From: DATFFO01 sp963744905
GTDB lineage: Bacteria; Actinomycetota; Acidimicrobiia; Spongiisociales; ZC4RG35
Direction: 5' to 3'
Assembly: GCA_963744905.1 (NCBI GenBank)
Contig: CAVUUV010000010.1
Location: 62,001 to 126,000, forward strand
DNA length: 64,000 nt
The position numbers were made by a program, and so were the translations under genes. The notes under the pieces are model-generated. The model did no database searches and was not told the DNA's origin. It saw only the letters and a list, made by a program, of their open reading frames with translations. Positions 32,925 through 42,418 of this stretch are shown here, one piece after another (within the stretch, counting starts at the first letter, position 1; each line of letters starts with the position of its first letter).

Positions 32925-34127
32925 TCACTCCCCCTCCCCCAACAGCTCCTCACCCAGCTTGCGGAGGCGAAGGGCGTTGAGGCGGATGAAGCCGGCCGCG
33001 TCGGCCTGGTCGTACACGTCGTCTTCCTCGAAGGTGACAGTGGCGTGATCGTAGAGGTCGTAGTGCTCCGAGCGGCGACCCTCGATCCAGACTCCACCCT
33101 TGTACAGCTTGAGACGGGCCTGACCGTTGACCCGGCGCTGGATGTCGTCCATGAAGGCCTGCAGGGCGCGCCGCTCGGGTGAGAACCAGAAACCGTTGTA
33201 GACCATCTCGGCATAGCGAGGGACCAGCTCGTCGCGCAGATGGGTGACTTCCCGATCCAGGGTTATCGACTCCACTGCCCGATGGGCGTGATAGAGCAGC
33301 GTCCCCCCCGGGGTCTCGTAGACCCCGCGGCTCTTCATCCCCACGAAGCGGTTCTCGACGATGTCGATACGGCCCACGCCGTGACGGCCGGCGATCTCGT
33401 TGGCCCGGGTGAGAAGCGCGACCGGCTCCAGCTTCTCGCCGTTTATGGCTACCGGCGATCCCGCCTCGAAGCCGACCGTGACGATCTCGGGCTCGTCGGG
33501 GGCTTCCTCGGGATCGGTCGTACGCCGGAACATGCCCCTGGGAGGTGCCTCCCAGGGATCCTCGAGCACCCCTCCCTCATAGGAGATGTGCATGAGGTTG
33601 GCGTCCATCGAGTAGGGCTTCTCGGGCGTGACGGGAACGGGAATGCCCCGGGACTCCGCATAGGCGACGCAATCGGCCCGGCCCTTCAGGTCCCACTCCC
33701 GCCAGGGGGCGATGACCCTGATGTCGGGATCGATTGCGTAGGCCGACAACTCGAAACGCACCTGGTCGTTGCCCTTGCCGGTGGCACCATGGGCAATGGC
33801 GTCCGCCCCGACCGCTTTGGCGGTGCGCATCAGCCCCCGGGTGATGATGGGGCGGGCCAGCGACGTGCCCAACAGGTAGTAGCCCTCATAGATGGCGGAG
33901 GCTCTCAGAGCGGGAAAGACGGCATCGGCGACGAATTCGGAGGTCAGGTCTTCGGCCACGAACTGGCCGGCGCCGGTGGCGATGGCCTTCTCCCTGGCCT
34001 CCTCCACCTCGTCTCCCTGCCCCACGTCGGCGGTGTAGGCCACCACCTCGGCGTCGTAGGTCTCCCGCAGCCAGGCCAGGATCACCGACGTGTCGAGACC
34101 CCCTGAATAGGCCAATACCACCTTCAT
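32925..34127 (-). CDS. argG: Argininosuccinate synthase
   Basis: 400 residues, full length. The ATP-pyrophosphatase loop is AYSGGLDTSVILAWL at the N-terminus. Other signatures are HGATGKGNDQVRFEL, EKPYSMDANLMHISYEGG, GRIDIVENRFVGMKSRGVYETPGG and NGFWFSPERRALQAFMD. It joins citrulline and aspartate with ATP. The ATG overlaps the argR stop by 4 bp, and argH follows 16 bp later; all three form one unit behind an ARG box. Confidence 0.96.
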   Translation of the reverse strand: MKVVLAYSGGLDTSVILAWLRETYDAEVVAYTADVGQGDEVEEAREKAIATGAGQFVAEDLTSEFVADAVFPALRASAIYEGYYLLGTSLARPIITRGLMRTAKAVGADAIAHGATGKGNDQVRFELSAYAIDPDIRVIAPWREWDLKGRADCVAYAESRGIPVPVTPEKPYSMDANLMHISYEGGVLEDPWEAPPRGMFRRTTDPEEAPDEPEIVTVGFEAGSPVAINGEKLEPVALLTRANEIAGRHGVGRIDIVENRFVGMKSRGVYETPGGTLLYHAHRAVESITLDREVTHLRDELVPRYAEMVYNGFWFSPERRALQAFMDDIQRRVNGQARLKLYKGGVWIEGRRSEHYDLYDHATVTFEEDDVYDQADAAGFIRLNALRLRKLGEELLGEGE

Positions 34128-34573
34128 ACGCTGGCCCCCAGCTCCTGGAGATTGCCGGCGAAGTCCCGGCCGGTGGACCGCTCGCCGACCACGACTATCA
34201 CCGTGTCGTCACCGGCAACGCATCCGGCCATCGACGAATAGGCAACACGGTCGAGGGCAGCGGCCACAACCTGGGCGGCGCCCGGAGGAGTCTTGAGGAC
34301 CACCAGATTGGCCGAGGCCTCGATGGAGAGGACGAATGCATCGATCACTCCGGCCAGAGCCAGCTCAGCGGAGCTCTGGTCGAGCTCTCCGCCGAGCACA
34401 TAGTGATGGCCGTTCTTGTGGGCCCCGATCACCGAGAGATCACGCGAAACGGTGGCCTGGGTCACATCGAATCCCCGCTCGGCGAGTAGATCGACGATGT
34501 CACCCTGAGAGGTGATCTCGTGGTCATTGAGCAGGGAACGGATCATGCGCCGGCGAGCGGACGACGTCGACAT
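34124..34573 (-). CDS. argR: Arginine repressor
   Basis: 149 residues. The N-terminal winged helix reads ARRRMIRSLLNDHEITSQGD, and the recognition region is VTQATVSRDLSVIGAHKNG. The C-terminal arginine-binding hexamerisation domain has VVLKTPPGAAQVVAAALDR and GCVAGDDTVIVVV with the Gly-Asp-Asp arginine ligand. It binds ARG boxes when arginine is present. The box at 34584-34599 is 10 bp upstream of its start, which points to autoregulation together with argG-argH. Confidence 0.95.
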   Translation of the reverse strand: MSTSSARRRMIRSLLNDHEITSQGDIVDLLAERGFDVTQATVSRDLSVIGAHKNGHHYVLGGELDQSSAELALAGVIDAFVLSIEASANLVVLKTPPGAAQVVAAALDRVAYSSMAGCVAGDDTVIVVVGERSTGRDFAGNLQELGASV

Positions 34574-34583
34574 CGACTCATCA

Positions 34584-34599
34584 TACGCATATGCGTATA
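34584..34599. promoter_or_regulatory. ARG box upstream of argR-argG-argH
   Basis: ATACGCATATGCGTAT is a perfect 16-bp palindrome. It shares the core TACGCATATGCG with the box before argC at 40845-40862. The position and match to ARG-box architecture make it the likely ArgR operator. Confidence 0.85.
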
Positions 34600-34616
34600 T
34601 GAATGGCCAGTCCGGT

Positions 34617-36563
34617 TCATCCCGGCCAGCGCATCATGCTCACTTCGCCGTGGTCGGAGACGAGGATGACGGGGTCTGGCCCGGTGGGGACGGGGGCCAC
34701 CACGGCACCCTCAACGCCGTGAGCGGGATCGAGAGGAAGCCGGGCCCAATCCCCGCTTCGGGTCCCGACCCAAAGACCCCCTCCGGCCACCAGCTGCACC
34801 GAGCCGTCACCGGTCTCGGTGACGGCGGTGATGTCTTGGCGCGGAGGGGCGATGACGAACATGTCATCGAGAAAGACCAGCCCGTCCTCTTCGACCACGG
34901 CCGGGGGCTGGCTGGTGTCGATCATCTGGCCGGTGGAAAACCCCTCCCAATCGAATCCGTCGCTGCTTCTCACCACTGCCTGGGTGCTGCGGGGGCGGGC
35001 GGCCACCCCCACGAAACCATCCGGTACCGGCCGAATCCGGTAGACGGGGGTGATGGCCCGACGCTGGACGACCTGCCAGGAACGACCCGAATCCGAACTG
35101 ACCGAGGCCACCCACAGATAGGAGTCGTCCTGGCCGATGGCCTGAATGCCACCCTCGAAGGTGGACACGGCGGCCACGTAACCGGTGCCGGTGTCGGCCG
35201 ACGCCCAGGGGAGCGAACGTTGATCCCAGCTGACTCCGTCGGAACTCCACAACATGTCGGGAACCGCCACCCATTCGCCCTGCACCCGATCCACCGCAGC
35301 CACCGTGGCGCCCTTCAAGTCGGTGACAGGCTGCGGTTCGCCATCTCCGACAAACCACCACGTCGAGCCCACCCCCACCAGCCAGCCGTCGGCCACCGGC
35401 CAGGGCCCACGCACCTGGCCTGTGCCCAGGTCGGCCTCGAGCCTCCAGACCGGTGAACTGCCCTGAGACGGGAGCGCGTATGCCAGCGGGCCGGGCGAAT
35501 TGTCGACCCAGAGGGCCGGCTGGCCCGAGGTGGATCCCACCGCAACGTCTCCCGCTGCAGCCGCCACCTCCCCCTCCAGGTCGACGGGACTCCACTGGGG
35601 GCCGTTCTCCCACAGATGGCCGGCTCCCACCGCCTCGCTCGGGGAGACCATCACCACCGGCCCGTTGACGATCGGATCGGTGAGGGGTGCCCATCCGTCG
35701 CTTCCCTGCCTGAAGGTGCGCGTTCGCCCCAGCCCGACCTCGGCAAGGTTGGCGATGAGGCCTCCCCCACCGGTGTACAGATCGACCATCGCCCACCCGA
35801 AGGGGAACCCGTTGGACGAAAGCCGGGTCCAGGTCTCCCCGTCCCTGCGCCACACGGCGGCCTGCCCGGTTTGTAGGCCCATGACGTACCAGGTTTGGTT
35901 CAAGAAGACCACCCGGTGGATCCGGGCCCCCTCGGGTATGGCCGTCACCTCGCTCCAGTCGGTCCCGTTGGTCGAGGTCATCACCAGCGACCCGACCGCG
36001 GGCGAGAAGTCCTGGTCCGAGCCCTTCCATCCCCAGGCGTAGAGTCGCCCGTCGCCTGCCGTGATCCCCTCCAGTGCCGCCGGCGCCGCCCCTTTCAGGA
36101 CCTGCTGCCAGGTAAGGCCGTCGCCGGAAGTCCACACCGAGGGCCGAACCCGGCCCGTATCGGCGACGTCCGAGCCCGCCGCCACCTCCAGACCCCCGAG
36201 TCCCGTCACCCCGGCGGCCTCGCCCACACCATCCCCGCGCAGGGTTCCGAGGCTCCAGGTCATCCCGTCGGGACTGGACCAGAACTGGGGGCCGACACCG
36301 ACTGCGACATAGCCCGCCGGGTCCAGCCGGGCCACGGCGAGGAGCCGGTTCGAACCGGGCAGGCCGAGCAGATCCCAGCCGTTGTCGATATCGACCACCT
36401 CAGGCACCGTGGGAACCGTGGTGTCGGTGTCCGGAGCCTCGCCTCCGCCCCGGGAGGCGAACAACAGAGCCGCCACCGCAACAGCACCCAGCACCACCAT
36501 CCACAGGCTGCCGCGCCGGGACTCCGGCTCCCTGGCTGACTCGAGGCCATCGGGAACGACCAT
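34617..36563 (-). CDS. Membrane-anchored propeller-like protein inside the arg cluster
   Basis: 648 residues from ATG 36563 (an in-frame TTG lies 9 bp earlier). A short cytoplasmic N-terminus, one helix (SLWMVVLGAVAVAALLFAS, about 19-37) and an acidic Thr/Pro linker lead into a large extracellular domain. Repeated units such as FWSSPDGMTWS, VWTSGDGLTWQQV, LVMTSTNGTDWSEV, LWSSDGVSWD and SDGFDWEGF resemble BNR/Asp-box blades. The layout is the same as that of the gene at 6234-8016. No catalytic residues are seen. It lies between argD and argR, where argF is often found, so its link with arginine synthesis may be positional only. Confidence 0.8.
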   Translation of the reverse strand: MVVPDGLESAREPESRRGSLWMVVLGAVAVAALLFASRGGGEAPDTDTTVPTVPEVVDIDNGWDLLGLPGSNRLLAVARLDPAGYVAVGVGPQFWSSPDGMTWSLGTLRGDGVGEAAGVTGLGGLEVAAGSDVADTGRVRPSVWTSGDGLTWQQVLKGAAPAALEGITAGDGRLYAWGWKGSDQDFSPAVGSLVMTSTNGTDWSEVTAIPEGARIHRVVFLNQTWYVMGLQTGQAAVWRRDGETWTRLSSNGFPFGWAMVDLYTGGGGLIANLAEVGLGRTRTFRQGSDGWAPLTDPIVNGPVVMVSPSEAVGAGHLWENGPQWSPVDLEGEVAAAAGDVAVGSTSGQPALWVDNSPGPLAYALPSQGSSPVWRLEADLGTGQVRGPWPVADGWLVGVGSTWWFVGDGEPQPVTDLKGATVAAVDRVQGEWVAVPDMLWSSDGVSWDQRSLPWASADTGTGYVAAVSTFEGGIQAIGQDDSYLWVASVSSDSGRSWQVVQRRAITPVYRIRPVPDGFVGVAARPRSTQAVVRSSDGFDWEGFSTGQMIDTSQPPAVVEEDGLVFLDDMFVIAPPRQDITAVTETGDGSVQLVAGGGLWVGTRSGDWARLPLDPAHGVEGAVVAPVPTGPDPVILVSDHGEVSMMRWPG

Positions 36564-36617
36564 CGGGATCAAGGTACCCCGTCGGCGTCACTTACTCGGC
36601 GGCGCCGGGAGCAGGAA

Positions 36618-37793
36618 TCAGCCGGCCAGTGCCCCCGACAGCCGCTCCATCGCCTCGTCGACCTCGGACGGAGAAACCGAAAGCGGCGGCGCCAGCCGGA
36701 TTGCATCGGGCCGCACCGCGTTCACCACCAGCTGATGATCCAACAGCGCATGCGACGCCACCTCGGCGGCCCTGGGACCGCTCAGCCGGGCCGCCAGGAG
36801 AAGACCTCTTCCCCGAACCTCGGTGATGCCTTCCATCTTCTCCAGCGCTCCGGTGATCTGGGCCGATCGCTCCCTGCAATTGGCCAGAAGGCCCCGGGCC
36901 TCGATCTCGTCTATGACCGCCAGGGCTGCCGCGCACACCACCGGTCCTCCCCCGAAGGTGGTGGCGTGGTCACCGGGCCGGAAGGCTTCGGCGACCTCTG
37001 CTGAGGCCATGCATGCCCCGATCGGCAAGCCGTTGGCCAGGGCCTTGGCGGTAGTGGCGATATCGGGCGTGAATCCGAGCTGCTGCCAGGAGAACCAGCT
37101 GCCGGTCCGTCCCATACCGGCCTGGACGTCGTCCACCACCATCAGAGCCCCCCGCTCCTCGCACAGGGCCCGGACGGCGCCCAGATACTCGAGATCCAGC
37201 GGCTGGACCCCTCCCTCGCCCTGCAGAGTCTCGACCATGACCGCCGCCACCGTCTCGTCGATCGCACCTTCCAGGGCGCCGAGATCGCCGGCGGGGACCT
37301 GGCCGAAACCTGGGGGCAGCGGCTGGAACACCTCCTGTTTGCCCGGCTGGCCGGTGGCGGCCAGGGTGGCCAGGGTGCGCCCGTGGAAGGAATCGTCCAG
37401 TGACAGGACCCGGTAGCGGTCGGGGCCGAACCGGCTCTGGCCGAAGCGGCGAGCCAGCTTGATGGCGGCCTCGTTGGCCGTCGCCCCGCAGTTGGCGAAG
37501 AACACCCGGTCCAGCCCGGAACGAGCCGTGAGCGCCTCGGCCAGGCTCACCATCGGCTCCGTGTAGTACAGGTTGGAAACGTGGGTGAGGCGAGTCATCT
37601 GATCGCACACGGCACGGGCCACGGACGGGTTGGCATGGCCCACCGAAACCACGGCCAGCCCGGTCAGGAAGTCGAGATACCGCCGGCCCCGCTCGTCCAT
37701 CAGCCAGGAGCCTTCCCCGGAAACGAAGGTCACCGGCGCCCGCCCGTAGGTGTGCATCAGCGAGGCGGCTTCTCTCTCGAACAAGGAGGTCAC
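36618..37793 (-). CDS. argD: Acetylornithine aminotransferase
   Basis: 391 residues of class-III PLP aminotransferase. Visible are TYGRAPVTFVSGEGSWLMDE, LDFLTGLAVVSVGHANP, FFANCGATANEAAIKLARR, DDSFHGRTLATLAATGQ, ALMVVDDVQAGMGRTGSWF (PLP Asp) and TTAKALANGLPIGACM with the Schiff-base Lys. It converts N-acetylglutamate semialdehyde to N-acetylornithine. Its start overlaps the argB stop by 4 bp. Confidence 0.96.
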   Translation of the reverse strand: MTSLFEREAASLMHTYGRAPVTFVSGEGSWLMDERGRRYLDFLTGLAVVSVGHANPSVARAVCDQMTRLTHVSNLYYTEPMVSLAEALTARSGLDRVFFANCGATANEAAIKLARRFGQSRFGPDRYRVLSLDDSFHGRTLATLAATGQPGKQEVFQPLPPGFGQVPAGDLGALEGAIDETVAAVMVETLQGEGGVQPLDLEYLGAVRALCEERGALMVVDDVQAGMGRTGSWFSWQQLGFTPDIATTAKALANGLPIGACMASAEVAEAFRPGDHATTFGGGPVVCAAALAVIDEIEARGLLANCRERSAQITGALEKMEGITEVRGRGLLLAARLSGPRAAEVASHALLDHQLVVNAVRPDAIRLAPPLSVSPSEVDEAMERLSGALAG

Positions 37794-38677
37794 GGGGTCA
37801 CCATGGTCCCGATGCCCTCCGAGGTGAACACTTCGAGCAGAAGGGCATGCTCGGTACGGCCGTCGAGGATGTGAGCTTGCGACACCCCGCCGTCTAGGGC
37901 ATGGAGAACCGAGGACAGCTTGGGCAGCATTCCCCCGCCCACGCTGGGAAGCAACTCGGCCAGTTGAGCCCGATCCATACGCGAGACCAGGGACCCGGAG
38001 TCCCCGTAGTCGGAGTAGACCCCCTCGACGTCGGTCAGGTAGACCAACTTCTGGGCGCGCAAGGCCCGGGCAAGAACCCCGGCGGCCGTGTCGGCGTTGA
38101 CGTTGTACACCTCACCGTCCTCGCCGCGGGCGATGGGTGCCACCACCGGCACCAGCCCTCTTTCCACCATCGCTTCGATCAGAGTCGAGTTGACCGTGGA
38201 GATGTCGCCCACGAAACCGAGCCGTGGATCCCTGGGAACCGCCCGGAACAGGTCGGCGTCGAGTCCGTTGATGCCGATGGCGGCGGCCCCGTGGCCGTTG
38301 AGGAAGCGGACGATCTCGGGGTTGATCACCCCGACCAGGGTGCGCTGCACCACCCCGATCGTGCTGGCATCCGTGACCCGAAGCCCATCGACCCAGCTGG
38401 GTTCGATCCCCTCCGCCGCCATGGCCGCGCTGATCTGGGGCCCTCCGCCGTGCACCACCACCGGCCGTATGCCGACCATGGAGAGCAGGGTCACGTCGCC
38501 GGCGAAGCTGTCCCTGAACTGGGGATCGTCCATCGCCGAGCCGCCGTACTTGATGACCATCGTCGTTCCACGAAACGCCTTGATGTAGGGCATCGCCTCC
38601 ATGAGGACCCGGGCCCGTCCCATCGAGTTGGCGATCCGGGTCTTCTGAGGGTGGGGGGCACCATGACCGAGGCTCAT
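37790..38677 (-). CDS. argB: Acetylglutamate kinase
   Basis: 295 residues from ATG 38677, which overlaps the argJ stop as ATGA. Amino-acid-kinase motifs are VIKYGGSAMDD, PVVVHGGGPQISAAM, GVINPEIV, NVNADTAAGVLARAL, LVYLTDVEGVY and GGGMLPKLSSVLHAL. It phosphorylates N-acetylglutamate, commonly the arginine-feedback step. The 20-residue extension of the frame upstream lies inside argJ and is rejected. Confidence 0.96.
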   Translation of the reverse strand: MSLGHGAPHPQKTRIANSMGRARVLMEAMPYIKAFRGTTMVIKYGGSAMDDPQFRDSFAGDVTLLSMVGIRPVVVHGGGPQISAAMAAEGIEPSWVDGLRVTDASTIGVVQRTLVGVINPEIVRFLNGHGAAAIGINGLDADLFRAVPRDPRLGFVGDISTVNSTLIEAMVERGLVPVVAPIARGEDGEVYNVNADTAAGVLARALRAQKLVYLTDVEGVYSDYGDSGSLVSRMDRAQLAELLPSVGGGMLPKLSSVLHALDGGVSQAHILDGRTEHALLLEVFTSEGIGTMVTP

Positions 38678-39819
38678 GACCGCTCCCCGTTGAAACGGAC
38701 GTACTCGGGGGTGAGGTCGGTGGTGAGCAGCGAGCATCGGCCCGGGCCATCGCCCACAGAAATGGTGACCGTGAAGTCGTCCTCGAGCTTGGCGGAGACG
38801 GCGTCGTGGTCGGCCTCCAGGCCGATACCGTCCCGAGCCACCAGGGTGCCGGCATAGCCGATCGCCACCTGGTCAGGGTCGAAGTGGATACGTGCCGCTC
38901 CCAGGGCCGCCACGATCCTCCCCCAGTTCGGGTCGGCACCGAAGAACGAGGCCCGCACCAGGGCCGAGTCGGCCACAGCCCGGGCCAGCCTCAAGGCGGA
39001 TTCGTCGTCGGCCGCCCCGTCCAGCTCGAGCGTCACCACCTTGGAGGCCCCCTCGGCGTCTGCAGCCATCTGAGCGGCCAGTCCCCGACACACGTCCTCG
39101 ATCGCCCCGGCCAGCACCGGGGGCTCGGGGTGGATTCCGCTCTCCCCCGACGCCAGAATGACCACGGTGTCGTTGGTCGACTCGCATCCGTCGATGTCGA
39201 GAGCGTTGAAGGAGCGATCAACTGCGCTGCGCAACACCTCGTCGAGCTCGAGGGGATCGGCGATGGCGTCGGTGGTGATGACGGCCAGCATCGTGGCCAT
39301 GTCGGGGCGAATCATGCCGGCCCCCTTGGCCATTCCCCCCACCGTGAAGCCTCCGGAGGATCTGGTTTCCTGTTTGGGCCCGCTGTCGGTGGTGAGAATC
39401 GCCCGGGCGGCACGACCACCGCCGGTCTCGCTGAGGCGCATGGCCTCCAGCCCGGCGGCTATCCGGTCCACCGGAACCACCCCTCCGATGGGACCGGTGG
39501 AACACACCACCACCTCGCCGGGAAGACAGCCGAGGTGGGCGGCCACCTCCCGGGCGGTCGCCTCGGCCGCTTTCCTCCCCGCCTCCCCGGTGGCGGCATT
39601 GGCGCAACCCGAGGAGATCACGACGGCGCGTATGCGGCCTCCCGCCACGTGACGGCGGGAGACGACAACAGGCGGGGCGGCTGCCAGATTGCGGGTGAAG
39701 ACTCCTGCCGCCGGAACCGGGGACCGGGCCGCCACCAGAGCCAGATCCAGGTCGCCGCTCGCCTTGATGCCACAGGCCACGCCTCCGGCCATGAAGCCCT
39801 TGGGGGCGGTAACGCTCAC
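38674..39819 (-). CDS. argJ: Bifunctional ornithine acetyltransferase/N-acetylglutamate synthase
   Basis: 381 residues from GTG 39819, which overlaps the argC stop as GTGA. Signatures are FMAGGVACGIKASGDLDLALV, VISSGCANAATGE, CSTGPIGGVVP and the self-cleavage site KGAGMIRPDMATMLAVITTDA, where cleavage before Thr makes it the nucleophile. The CESTNDT and SFFGADPNWGRI blocks follow. ArgJ moves acetyl from acetylornithine to glutamate, so the cluster uses the recycling pathway. Confidence 0.96.
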   Translation of the reverse strand: MSVTAPKGFMAGGVACGIKASGDLDLALVAARSPVPAAGVFTRNLAAAPPVVVSRRHVAGGRIRAVVISSGCANAATGEAGRKAAEATAREVAAHLGCLPGEVVVCSTGPIGGVVPVDRIAAGLEAMRLSETGGGRAARAILTTDSGPKQETRSSGGFTVGGMAKGAGMIRPDMATMLAVITTDAIADPLELDEVLRSAVDRSFNALDIDGCESTNDTVVILASGESGIHPEPPVLAGAIEDVCRGLAAQMAADAEGASKVVTLELDGAADDESALRLARAVADSALVRASFFGADPNWGRIVAALGAARIHFDPDQVAIGYAGTLVARDGIGLEADHDAVSAKLEDDFTVTISVGDGPGRCSLLTTDLTPEYVRFNGERS

Positions 39820-40835
39820 GGCATCCAACCCGAGGTGGGCAGGCCCAGTCCCTCGTCGAGGCCCAGGGCGATGTTGGCGGCTTGCACGGCTTGCCCGGCG
39901 GCCCCTTTGAGCAGGTTGTCGATGGCGCACTGGGCGATGATCGAACCGGTGGGCGCATCGGCAAAGACGGTGACCAGCGCCCGGTTGGAACCCACCACCC
40001 AACGGGTCTGGGGAGGTCGGTCGATCACGTCCACGAAGGGACTGGGAGCGTATGCCTCCCCCAGAGCCTCGCGGCAATCCTGCTCGGGGGCCCTGCCCCG
40101 GCAGGTGACGGTGGCCAGGATGCCTCGCTGCATCGGGACGAGATGGGGAGTGAAGACGACCCTGTGCTCACCGCCCATGAGCAGATCGAGGGCCATCTCG
40201 ATCTCGGGACGATGGCGGTGCCGGCCCACGCTATAAGCCCGCACGCCCTCGTCGACGGCGCCGAAGGAAAGGTCGGGCGTGACCGAACGGCCCGCTCCGG
40301 AGACCCCGGAGAGACAATCTGCCACGATCCCCGAAGGTTCGACCAAACCGGCCCTCAGCAATGGGGCAACAGCGAGCAGAACCGCGGTCGGGTAACAGCC
40401 AGGCGAGGCGATGGCCCGGGACCCTTTGAGGTCGAACAGCTCACACAACCCGTAGCTCCACTCTCCCAGAGCCTCGGGGTGTGGGTGGTCGCCCTCGTAG
40501 GCTGAGGCGTATCGATCGGGTGTGTCGAGGCGGTAGTCGCTGCCGAGGTCTACCACCATCACATCTCTCGCCCGGAGCTGGGCCCCGATCTCCGCCGAGG
40601 CTCCATGGGGAAGGGCGAGGAAGACGAGGTCCGCGTCGGCGACGCTGTCCACGTCGATGGCTCCCAGAGGACGCTCGCCGCCACCGAGTTGGGGGTGGAC
40701 ATCGCCCAGGAGGCTCCCCTCCCGGCTGTGAGCTCCCAGATGGGAGAGCTGAAATCGATCGTGGCCGTCGATGAGGCGAACCAATTCGCCCCCGGCATAA
40801 CCGGAGGCGCCCAGGACGGCGGTCTTGAAAGCCAT
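39816..40835 (-). CDS. argC: N-acetyl-gamma-glutamyl-phosphate reductase
   Basis: 339 residues from ATG 40835. The NADP-binding loop is AVLGASGYAGGELVRLI; catalytic Cys is in ASPGCYPTAVLLA; HLVPMQRGILATV and GSNRALVTVF complete the family pattern. It reduces the acyl phosphate made by ArgB. It is the first gene of argCJBD, 9 bp downstream of an ARG box. A frame extension to 40853 is not needed. Confidence 0.96.
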   Translation of the reverse strand: MAFKTAVLGASGYAGGELVRLIDGHDRFQLSHLGAHSREGSLLGDVHPQLGGGERPLGAIDVDSVADADLVFLALPHGASAEIGAQLRARDVMVVDLGSDYRLDTPDRYASAYEGDHPHPEALGEWSYGLCELFDLKGSRAIASPGCYPTAVLLAVAPLLRAGLVEPSGIVADCLSGVSGAGRSVTPDLSFGAVDEGVRAYSVGRHRHRPEIEMALDLLMGGEHRVVFTPHLVPMQRGILATVTCRGRAPEQDCREALGEAYAPSPFVDVIDRPPQTRWVVGSNRALVTVFADAPTGSIIAQCAIDNLLKGAAGQAVQAANIALGLDEGLGLPTSGWMP

Positions 40836-40844
40836 CGGCCACAC

Positions 40845-40862
40845 TATACGCATATGCGAATA
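40845..40862. promoter_or_regulatory. ARG box upstream of argC
   Basis: TATACGCATATGCGAATA is an imperfect palindrome with the same core as the box before argR. It is placed immediately before the argC start, consistent with ArgR repression of argCJBD. Confidence 0.82.
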
Positions 40863-40897
40863 GGTTTACGAGCGGATGATCGGACGGTCCGGGAGCA

Positions 40898-42418
40898 TCA
40901 GCCCGGTGGTGCCAGGTCCCTGGCCGGCATCGGAGGGGGGAGGGGGCTGGAGAGCTGGGCATCCAAGGTCCGCTCCGCCGACGACCCGGCCAGTTCGGTC
41001 ACCAGGTCCGAGAAGTCCCCGGTGGTGGCCGTCGAGCCGGCCTGCTGGTGGTGCCACCGGGTGAGGATCCGCCACATGGTGTCGTCGCCCACCTCATCAC
41101 GCAGTGCCACCAGGGCGAGGCCCCCTCTCAGGTAGACGGACCGATTGAAGAGATCGTTGGGCCTGGGCTTGACGGGAGGCGGGAATCGCATCTGGGCCAG
41201 CGCCGGTCCCTGGCTCCCCTCGGCCAGAGATTCCCCCGACATGAGGTGATAGGCGTTGGCGACCGCTCCGTTGTAGGCAACCTGGCCGCCCCGGTGCTCC
41301 AGCCACAGCCACTGGGCGAACGTGGCGAACCCCTCATTGAGCCACACGTCGCTCCAGTTCTGGAGCCGGACCGAGTCCCCGAACCACTGATGGGCCATCT
41401 CGTGGGCCACGAGCTGCTCTCCCAGAGGGAGGATGGGACTCCCGAAGGTGGAGAGGGTCTGAGTCTCCAGCGCCGCCCCCAGGGTGGGGTCGTCGATGAT
41501 CAGGGCGCCGTACCGGTCGAAGGGAAAGGCACCGAAGCGACCCGAGAGGAAATCGATCATCTCCGCCTGGTGGTGGAACGGCTCGAGCAGGTTCTGATCC
41601 AGGTCGGGCGGGTACCACAGCGACAAGCTCACCGGGCCCGCCGGCGCCAGCTCCTCGTGATGGAAGTCCCCAACGGCCATGGCGACGAGATAGGTGGCGG
41701 TCTCTTCGGGTATGTTCCACTTATCGGGTTGGTCCGGATCATCGAGGCCAGAGACGGCGAGCCCGGATGTCACCGTGTCATAGCCGGGCGGGACGGTGAG
41801 GGTGATCGTGTAGGTGGCCGGGTCACGAGGGTGGTCGTTGGCGGGGAACCAGGAGGCGGCCCCATCGGGCTCGTCGACCACGTACACCATGTCCCCTTCC
41901 CGCCGCCAGCCTCCACCGAACGGTACGGCGGCCGTGCCCACCTGAGGCTGCCCGTGGTAATCGACCGTCACCTCGAAGACGTCGCCGGCCTCCAGAACCC
42001 GGGGAGGCCGGATCGCCAGCTCCCTCCCCTCGTGCTGGCTGGTGGCGGGTTCACCATCGACCTTCACCTCGTCGACCTCCAGTCCCACCAGGTCGAGGCT
42101 GAACCCGGACAGGCTCTCCTGGGCTGTGGCGGCGATGGTGGCGGTTCCCTTCATGGTCCCGGCGGCCGGATCGATGGCCAGATCGAGGTCGTAGTGGTCG
42201 ACCTCATAACCACCGTTGCCCAGGCCGGGAAAAAGGGGGTCGCCGATCCCGGCCGCACCGACCACGGGAGGAAGCGTGGTCGTGGTGGTGGAGGATGTGG
42301 TGGTGGTGCTGGTGGAGGAAGTCGTGGTGGTGATGGAGGAGGTGGAGATGGAACGCGGAGAGCTGGAACAGGAGGCCAGGAGCAGGGCCACGACCAGAAG
42401 ACCCCGCAGCCGCTTCAC
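40898..42418 (-). CDS. M1 family metallopeptidase, lipoprotein
   Basis: 506 residues. The signal peptide ends in lipobox LLASC (Cys16), followed by a 40-residue Ser/Thr linker. The M1 N-terminal beta domain spans about 55-230. The catalytic domain has LGAALETQTLSTFG (the family exopeptidase GAMEN reads GAALE), the zinc motif HEMAHQWFG and the third ligand Glu in WLNEGFATFAQ, 18 residues later. It should be an extracytoplasmic aminopeptidase. The long C-terminal domain of larger M1 enzymes is absent. It overlaps the cca stop by 4 bp. Confidence 0.9.
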   Translation of the reverse strand: MKRLRGLLVVALLLASCSSSPRSISTSSITTTTSSTSTTTTSSTTTTTLPPVVGAAGIGDPLFPGLGNGGYEVDHYDLDLAIDPAAGTMKGTATIAATAQESLSGFSLDLVGLEVDEVKVDGEPATSQHEGRELAIRPPRVLEAGDVFEVTVDYHGQPQVGTAAVPFGGGWRREGDMVYVVDEPDGAASWFPANDHPRDPATYTITLTVPPGYDTVTSGLAVSGLDDPDQPDKWNIPEETATYLVAMAVGDFHHEELAPAGPVSLSLWYPPDLDQNLLEPFHHQAEMIDFLSGRFGAFPFDRYGALIIDDPTLGAALETQTLSTFGSPILPLGEQLVAHEMAHQWFGDSVRLQNWSDVWLNEGFATFAQWLWLEHRGGQVAYNGAVANAYHLMSGESLAEGSQGPALAQMRFPPPVKPRPNDLFNRSVYLRGGLALVALRDEVGDDTMWRILTRWHHQQAGSTATTGDFSDLVTELAGSSAERTLDAQLSSPLPPPMPARDLAPPG

